A DNA stretch of 64,000 bases, taken from Gynuella sunshinyii YC6258 (GTDB taxonomy: Bacteria; Pseudomonadota; Gammaproteobacteria; Pseudomonadales; Natronospirillaceae). The stretch is taken from the NCBI RefSeq assembly GCF_000940805.1, contig NZ_CP007142.1:6052593-6116592 (forward strand). Direction: 5' to 3'. A model generated the notes under the pieces. That model was not told where the DNA came from, made no database searches, and saw only the letters and a program-made list of their open reading frames with translations. The position numbers were made by a program, and so were the translations under genes. This document shows, in pieces, positions 54,501 to 63,500 of the stretch; the first letter of the stretch is position 1; each line of letters opens with the position of its first letter.

Positions 54501-57500
54501 ACCTGACAACCCCGGCGACAATACTGCATCTGAGCCATGATGCCGGGCACTGGGCAACCAGCCCCGGTCACAGCCCGGCCTCAGGCGAGATCGGCCTGAC
54601 CCCGGATCACCTCGCGTATGTGATCTACACCTCCGGCTCCACCGGACAGCCGAAAGGCGTGGCCATGCCACATGCGCCGCTGGTCAACCTGCTGCACTGG
54701 CAGGCCAGAGAACACGCGGCAATGACCACGCTGCAATTTGCCTCCTTCGGCTTCGATGTCGCGTTTCAGGAAATTCTCAGTACTCTGACCGAGGGTGGCC
54801 GGCTGGTCATGCTCAGCAGTCAGGATCGTTTGCAGATGGATCGACTGCTGGACACAATTGAGCAGCACGCTGTCGAGCGGGTCTTTTTACCGGTGGCGGT
54901 GTTGCAGACGCTGGCGGTGACCTGCGCACAAACACAACGCACCCTGCCGGTGAAAGAAGTGATTACCGCCGGGGAACGGCTCTTGATCAGTGATGAAATT
55001 CGCGCCCTGTGCCAGCGGTCCGGCTCAATTCGCCTGCACAACCAATACGGTCCGGCAGAAACGCATGTGGTGACGGAATATCAGTGTTCCGGCCATGCGG
55101 CTGACTGGCCACACCTGCCACCCATCGGCTACCCGGTAGACAATGTTCGCCTGTATATTCTCGATACCCATCAGCAACCGGTTCCGGTCGGAGTGACCGG
55201 CGAGCTTTATATCGGCGGTGTCGGGGTCGCACGCGGCTACCTGAACCAGCCGGCACTGACCGCCGAACGCTTCCTGGATGATCCGTTCTCGACAGCACCC
55301 GCTGCCCGCATGTACCGCAGCGGTGACCTCGGTCGCTGGCTGGCCGACGGAACCATTGAGTATCTGGGTCGAAACGACTTCCAGGTCAAAATTCGCGGCT
55401 TCCGTATTGAACCCGGTGAAGTTGAATCGGTCCTGCAGGACTGTGACGGCGTACGTGAAGCCGTGGTACTGGCGCAACGCACCGCTACGGGCGATCACCG
55501 TCTGGTGGCTTATTACACGATCTCGGACAACAGCCTTACCGTTGAGACTCTGAAAACCCGACTGGCACAACGTCTGCCGGCCCATATGGTGCCGTCGGCC
55601 TATGTGGTGCTGGAGCAGATTCCGCTGACCCACAACGGCAAGGTCGACCGCAGGGCCTTACCAACCCCTGATGACAGTGCCTTTGCGCGCAGTGAATACG
55701 AAGCCCCGCAAGGGAAGCTGGAACAGACGCTGGCGCAGATCTGGCAGGATCTTCTGGGTATCGAGCGTGTGGGTCGGCAGGATCATTTCTTTGAACTCGG
55801 CGGTCATTCCCTGCTGGCGGTGCGGCTGGTCTCGCATATCCGTTCCAGATTGAACCGGGAACTGCCGCTGGCCCGGCTGTTTGAACGCCCCATCCTCAAA
55901 GAGCTTGCCACCACTCTGCAAGACGCCAAACAACAAACCCTCAGTGCCATCGAACCCCTGGGCGACGGCGTCACACCGCCGCTGTCGCTGGCACAACAAC
56001 GACTCTGGTTTCTGACCCGGATTGATCCAGCTGCCAGTGCCGCCTATGTTATTCACGGCGGCGTTCGGCTTCACGGTCGGTTGAATAAAACCGCGCTGAC
56101 ACAGGCGCTGAATCGCATCATGGCCCGCCATGCACCGCTGCGGACCCGCTTTGAGTCCGTGCAGGGAGAAGCCGTGCAGGTCATTGCACCCGCCGGGACT
56201 CAGTCGTTCCCATTAGTGGAAAAGGGGCTGACCGACCACGGACTACCGGAGCTGGCACCGCAGTTTGACCTCAGCACCGGACCGCTGGTGCAGGGGCTGC
56301 TGATACAGATGGATGATCAGACCCATGACCTGCAAATCGCATTGCATCACATCATTGCCGATGGCTGGTCGATCAGTCTGTTTATTGAAGAGCTCAGTGC
56401 TCTGTACACCGCCTTTCATGCCGGTCTGCCCGATCCATTACCCTCTCTGCGCATCAGCTATGGCGATTACGCCGCCTGGCAACAGCAGCATCAGCAAGGT
56501 GAGATCCTGCAAGCTCAGCAACAGTATTGGATTGAGCATCTGAACGGAGCACCGGACTGTCTGACACTGCCCACGGATCGTCCGCGACCCGAGAATCAAA
56601 ACTATGACGGTGCGACGGTCGAGTTCACCCTGGCACCTGAGTTAAGCCACGGGCTAAAAGCGTTGAGTCAGCGTCACGGCACCACCTTGTTTATGACCCT
56701 GCTGGGATCCTGGGCTACCTTGCTGAGCCGACTGTCCGGGCAGGATACGGTGGTCATCGGCACCCCGGTGGCCGGTCGTACCCGCACCGAGCTGGAAGGG
56801 TTGATCGGCATGTTCGTCAACACCTTGCCGCTGCACATCGATCTGTCGACTCAACCAGACACCCACACCCTGCTGGCGCAGGTCAAAGACACGGTGATTT
56901 CAGCGCAGTCTCATCAGGATCTTCCGTTCGAGCAGATTGTCGAAGCCGCGGCTCCAACCCGCAGTCTGGCCCACAGCCCGATCTTCCAGGTGATGTTCAG
57001 TGTCCAGAACACGCCGTCCGCCACGCTGCGCATGGCCGATCTGACACTGACACCGATACCCGCCACCAATCATACTGCCCAGTTTGATCTGAGCCTGGAC
57101 ATAGCCGAAAGCGACGAAGGTTTGAGTGGTCAATTGAACTACGCCACTGCGCTGTTTGACGCCGAGACCATGGACCGTCATCTGGCCCATTGGCAGAGGC
57201 TGTTGCGTGGCATGGTGGCCGACAACCAGCAGCCGGTCACACAGATACCACTGTTGTCAGAAGCCGAGCGCCAGCAGGTGCTCTATGACTTCAATGACAC
57301 AAAGACCGAATATCCGTCTGCAATCTGTATCCATCAGCAATTTGAACAACAGGCCGCACGGCAACCGGACGCTATCGCGGTCGTCTTCGAAGGACAGTCA
57401 CTGAGTTATGGCGAACTGAATGCTCGCGCCAATCAGCTCGCCCACTGGCTGATCGAACTCGGTGTTCGCCCCGATCAACGGGTCGCCATTGCACTGGAAC

Positions 57501-60500
57501 GCAGTTGTGAGCTGATCGTCGCCATACTGGCCACCTTGAAAGCCGGCGGGGCTTATGTGCCCCTTGATCCGGGTTACCCGGAAGAACGGCTGCGTTTTAT
57601 GCTGGCGGACAGTGCACCGGTGGCCTTGATCACGACCGCCCACCTGCGTGCCATTGTCGAGGCGGAATGTCCGGTCATCGAGCTGGATGATCCGGCCCAA
57701 CCGTGGGCCACCTGCCCGACCGATAATATCGATCCGGCGGTACTGGGCCTGATGCCATCGCATCTGGCCTATGTGATCTATACCTCCGGCTCCACCGGGC
57801 AGCCCAAAGGCGTGCTGATCGAGCATGACAACGTGGTCAATCTCTGGGTCGGTCTGGAACAGGCCGTGTATGGTTCGGCTGCTCTGCAACGCGTCAGCCT
57901 CAATGCCTCACCGGCCTTTGATGCCTCCGTGAAGCAGCTGGTGCAACTGGCTTCGGGTCGAATGTTGGTGATCGTGCCGGAGACCATTCGTCAGAACGGC
58001 GAGCTGCTGCGCGACTGGATCGATCAGCAGGCCCTGGATGTGTTTGATTGCACCCCGTCACAGCTGGCGTTATTGATGGCCGCCGGACCGTTGCCGGACT
58101 CTCTGCGTGCGGTGCTGATCGGCGGCGAAGCCATCAGCCCGGCACAGTGGCGAACCCTGGCATCACTCGATGGCATCGCATTCCATAATGTCTACGGCCC
58201 CACCGAAAGTACTGTGGACTGCACCCATACGCGGATCACAACACACGCGTCTCAACCACACATTGGTCGGGCCATGGCAAACCGTCGCGTGTATCTGCTG
58301 GACGCCCATCAACAACCCGTGCCGGTCGGTGTGACCGGTGAGCTTTATATCGCTGGTGTCGGGGTCGCGCGCGGCTACCTGAACCAGCCGGCACTGACCA
58401 CCGAACGCTTCCTCGATGATCCGTTCTCGACAGCACCCGCTGCCCGCATGTACCGCAGCGGTGACCTCGGTCGCTGGCTGGCCGACGGAACCATTGAGTA
58501 TCTGGGCCGTAATGACGATCAGGTCAAGCTGCGTGGTTTCCGTATCGAACTCGGTGAAATTGCGTCTGCACTGACCGCCTGCGCCGGCGTCAAAAACGCG
58601 GTGGTTGTGGTCAGTCCGACTCAACAGTTATTGGCATATGTCGTACTGGACGATGGCGACACGGAGATCAGTGATCTGAAAACCCGACTGGCACAACGCC
58701 TGCCAGCCCATATGGTGCCGTCGGCCTATGTGGCTCTGGAGCAGATTCCGCTGACCCACAACGGCAAGGTCGACCGCAGAGCCTTACCAACCCCTGATGA
58801 CAGTGCCTTTGCGCGCAGTGAATACCAAGCCCCGCAAGGGGACACCGAACAGACACTGGCCACTCTCTGGCAGGAGCTGCTCGGCATCGAACGGGTGGGT
58901 CGGCAGGATCATTTCTTTGAACTGGGCGGTCATTCCCTGCTGGCGATTAAACTCATCGAACGGCTGCGCCAGCAAGGTTATGCATTGGCCGTCAGAGCGC
59001 TGTTCAAACAACCCATACTGGCGTCGCTGGCGACCACGCTGATCGATAACGCCCCCGCCGCTGATGTTCCGGCCAACCGGATTCATGCCAATTGTGATCG
59101 CATCACCCCTGACATGCTGCCGCTGGTGGAACTGACTCAGGATCAGATCGATGCGGTGGTCGCCACCGTGCCCGGCGGTGCCCGCAATGTGCAGGACATC
59201 TACCCGCTGGCACCGTTGCAAAACGGCATTCTGTTCCATCACCTGCTGAAACCGGTTGGCGATGCCTATATCACCCGCTCGATCCTGAGCTTTGCTAATC
59301 ACGCCGCATTGCATGACTTTGTATCCGCATTGCAGGCGGTCATTCAGCGTCATGACATTCTGCGTACAGGCATTGTCTGGGAAGGGCTGGATGACGCCGT
59401 TCAGGTGGTCTGGCGCGAGGCACGCATGCCAGTGGAAACCCTGCATTTTGAAACCGACGATGTGGCCACTGTCCTGCAACAGCACCTTGACCCAGCGCAG
59501 CTACAGATGAACATCACTCAGGCACCGATGATACAGGCGTATCAAACCGCAGACCCGGCCAATGGACGCTGGCTGCTGTGCCTGTTGCACCACCATCTGA
59601 TCATGGATCACACCACCCTGGAGCTGCTGCTCGAAGAGGTCCAATTGCATCTTCTGGATCAGACCGATCAGTTGCCGGCTCCGTTACCGTTCCGCCAGTT
59701 TGTCGCTCTTGCCCGGCAACAGACGAACATACCGGCTCAGGAAACATTCTTCAAAGCACAGCTCGGCGATATTGACGAACCCTGTGCGCCTTTCGGGTTG
59801 CTGGAGATTCAGGGTGATGGCTCGACGATAGCGGAGCATCATCTGCCGCTGGAAATCTCACTGGCTCAGCGCCTGCGCGCACAATCGCAACAGCTTGGCA
59901 TCAGTGTGGCCAGCCTGTTCCACCTGGCCTGGGGCCGGGTGCTACAGGCCACCACCGGGCAGGATAACGTGGTGTTCGGCACCGTGCTGTTCGGCCGTAT
60001 GGCCGGCGGCGAAGGTGCAGACCGGGTACTGGGCATGTTCCTGAACACCCTGCCGCTGCGACTGTCACTGGGGCAGACCAGTGTCGAACAGGCTCTGCAT
60101 CAGACTCACGACCGCCTGGCCGGGCTGCTGAATCATGAACACGCCTCACTGGCCGAGGTACAGCAATACAGCGGTGTGGATGCCCAGAGTCCGCTGTTCA
60201 CCAGCCTGCTCAACTATCGCCATAACGGTGGTAACGAACAGACCGACATGCAGATGCAACTGGAAGGCATTGAACTGCTGTTCAGTCAGGAACGCACCAA
60301 CTATCCAGTCAATGTCTCCATTAACGATCAGGGCACCGATGGCTTCAGCCTGGATATCCAGGTTGATGAACGCCTTGGCGCAGAACGGATCGGCCAGATG
60401 TTGCTGATCACACTGACGGAGCTGGCCGATGCTCTGGAGCAGAGACCGAAAAAAGCCATCAATACGATGACGGTGCTGCCGGAAGCCGAACAGCAACAGC

Positions 60501-63500
60501 TCCTGACTGAGTTCAATCACACCGGGGCAGAATATCCGTCTGCAATCTGTATCCATCAGCTGTTCGAACAGCGAGTGGCGCAACAACCGGACGCCACCGC
60601 CGTCGTTTTCGAGGGACAGTCACTGAGTTATCGCGAACTGAACCTGCGCGCCAATCAACTGGCCTGCTGGCTGATTGAACTCGGCGTCAGGCCGGATCAA
60701 CGTGTCGCCGTTGCGCTGGAACGCAGTTTTGAGCTGATCGTGGCACTGCTGGCGACCTTGAAAGCCGGCGGTGCCTATGTGCCGCTCGACCCGAACTATC
60801 CGCAAGAGCGTCTGCATTACATGCTGGCCGACAGTGCACCGGTGGTCCTGATCACGACCAGTGTTTTACGTGCCAAAGTGCCCACCGAGCGCCCCGTTAT
60901 TGAACTGGATACTCCGGCACAACCGTGGACAGCCTGCCCGACCGACGATCTCGACCCGGCAACGCTGGGCCTGACACCAGATCATCTGGCGTATGTCATC
61001 TATACCTCCGGCTCCACCGGGCAGCCAAAAGGTGTTCTGGTCGAACACCGGGGGATAGGTAATCTGTCGCAGGCGCAAATCCGGTTGTTTAATGTCGGCA
61101 CTGGCAGTCGTGTGCTGCAGTTCAGCTCCCTCAGTTTCGATGCCAGTGTGTTTGATATGGTGATGGGATTGTGTTCCGGAGCCGAGTTGCACCTGCCACG
61201 AGGCCAATTGTTGGGTGAAGCACTGACACAGTTTATGCAACAACAGCGCATCAGCCATGCAACCCTGCCGCCGGCGGCGCTGTCCAGCCTGAACCCGGCA
61301 CAGTCACTGCCGGACCTGGCAGTGCTGATTACCGCCGGAGAAGCCATCAGCCGCGAGACGATTCAACCCTGGTGTGCTGGCCGGGCGGTCTACAACGCCT
61401 ACGGCCCGACGGAAACCACGATCTGGGCCAGCACTTTCGCTCTGAACCAGCCTTATCAGGGTCAGCCGCCCATTGGTCGCCCGGTCGACAACACCCGCAT
61501 TTATCTGCTGGACAGTCATCGTCAGCTGGTGCCGGTGGGTGTCGTTGGTGAGATTTATATCGGTGGCGTCGGTGTCGCGCGTGGCTACCTGAACCGGGCG
61601 GAACTGACAGCGGAACGCTTCCTTGCTGACCCGTTTTTAACCACAGCGGGTGCCCGCATGTACCGCACCGGGGATTTGGGTCGCTGGCAGGCGGACGGAA
61701 CGCTGGAATATCTGGGCCGCAACGACAGTCAGATCAAGATTCGTGGTTTCCGAATCGAACCAGGGGAAATCGAGTCCTGTGCCCGCAGTCATGCCGGTGT
61801 CGCTGAAGCCGTGGTACTGGCGCGACCGGATCAGAACGGCCAGCTGCGCCTGATCGTCTGGTATGTCGGCGATGCTGAGACAGATTCACTGCGCCACCAT
61901 ATCGCTGAGCAGCTGCCGGCTCATATGGTACCGGCGGCCTGTGTGCAGATTACCGCACTGCCCCTGACACCAAACGGCAAGGTGGATCACAAAGCCCTGC
62001 CGGAACCCACGGAGGGCGATTTCGTGCGCACTGAATACGAGGCTCCACAAGGTGAGATTGAACTGCTACTGGCAGCAATCTGGCAGGATCTGCTCGGCAT
62101 CGAACGAGTTGGTCGGCAGGATCATTTCTTTGCCCTCGGTGGTCATTCGCTGCTGGCGATTAAACTCATCGAACGTCTGCGCCGGGCCGGTTATACCCTG
62201 GCTGTCAGCGAGCTGTTCAAACAACCGACTCTCGCGGCACTGGCTGCAACGCTGACCGATAACGCCCCTGGCGCGACTGTTCCGGCCAACCGGATTCAGG
62301 CCGACTGCGACCGGATCACCCCGGACATGCTGCCGTTGGTGGAACTGACTCAGGATCAGATCGATGCGGTGATCGCCACCGTGCCCGGCGGGGTCGGCAA
62401 TGTGCAGGACATCTACCCGCTGGCACCGCTCCAGAACGGTATTCTGTTCCATCATCTGCTGAAACCGGTCGGTGATGCCTACATCAGCCGCTCGATCTTG
62501 AGCTTTAGCAATGAAACGGCCTTGAATGACTTTATCCGCGCATTGCAGGCGGTGATTCAGCGTCATGACATTCTGCGTACCGGTATTGTCTGGGACGGTC
62601 TGGATGAGGCCGTTCAGGTGGTCTGGCGCGAGGCATTGATGCCGGTGGAAACCCTGGTGTTCGAATCTGACGATGTCGCTGAGACACTGCACCAGACATT
62701 CGACCCGGCCCGGTTATCCATGAACATCGCTCAGGCTCCAATGATGCAGGCGTACCAGACCTTTGATGCCGCCAACCATCGTTGGCTGTTGTGCCTGCTG
62801 CACCACCATCTGATCATGGATCACACCACCCTGGAATTGTTGCTCGAAGAAGTTCAGGCGCACCTTCAGGGACAGGCTGATCAACTCCCGGCTCCGCTGC
62901 CGTTCCGACAGTTTGTGGCTCTCGCTCGTCAACAGACGAACACACCGGCTCAGGAAACATTCTTTAAAGCCCAACTCAGCGACATTGACGAACCCTGTGC
63001 GCCGTTTGGATTACTCGATATTCAGGGTGATGGTCTGACGATTCAGGAGCATCATCTGCCGCTGGAAAGCTCACTGGCTCAGCGGCTGCGCGCACAATCG
63101 CAACAACATGGCGTCAGCGTCACCAGCCTGTTCCATCTGGCCTGGGGCCGGGTGCTACAGGCCACTACCGGGCACGACGATGTGGTCTTCGGCACGGTGC
63201 TGTTCGGCCGTATGGCCGGCGGGGAAGGCGCGGATCGGGTACTCGGCATGTTCCTGAACACCCTGCCGTTGCGGCTGTCACTGGGCCAGGAAACCATTGA
63301 ACAGGCACTGCGACAGACTCACAACGGCCTGGCCGAACTGCTGAACTTCGAACACGCGTCGCTGGCCGACGTGCAGCAATACAGCGGTGTGGATGCCCAG
63401 AGTCCGCTGTTCACCAGTCTGCTGAACTACCGCTATAACGGCGGCAGCGAGCAGACCGATGTACAGGTGCAACTGGAAGGCATTGAACTGCTGTTCAGTC

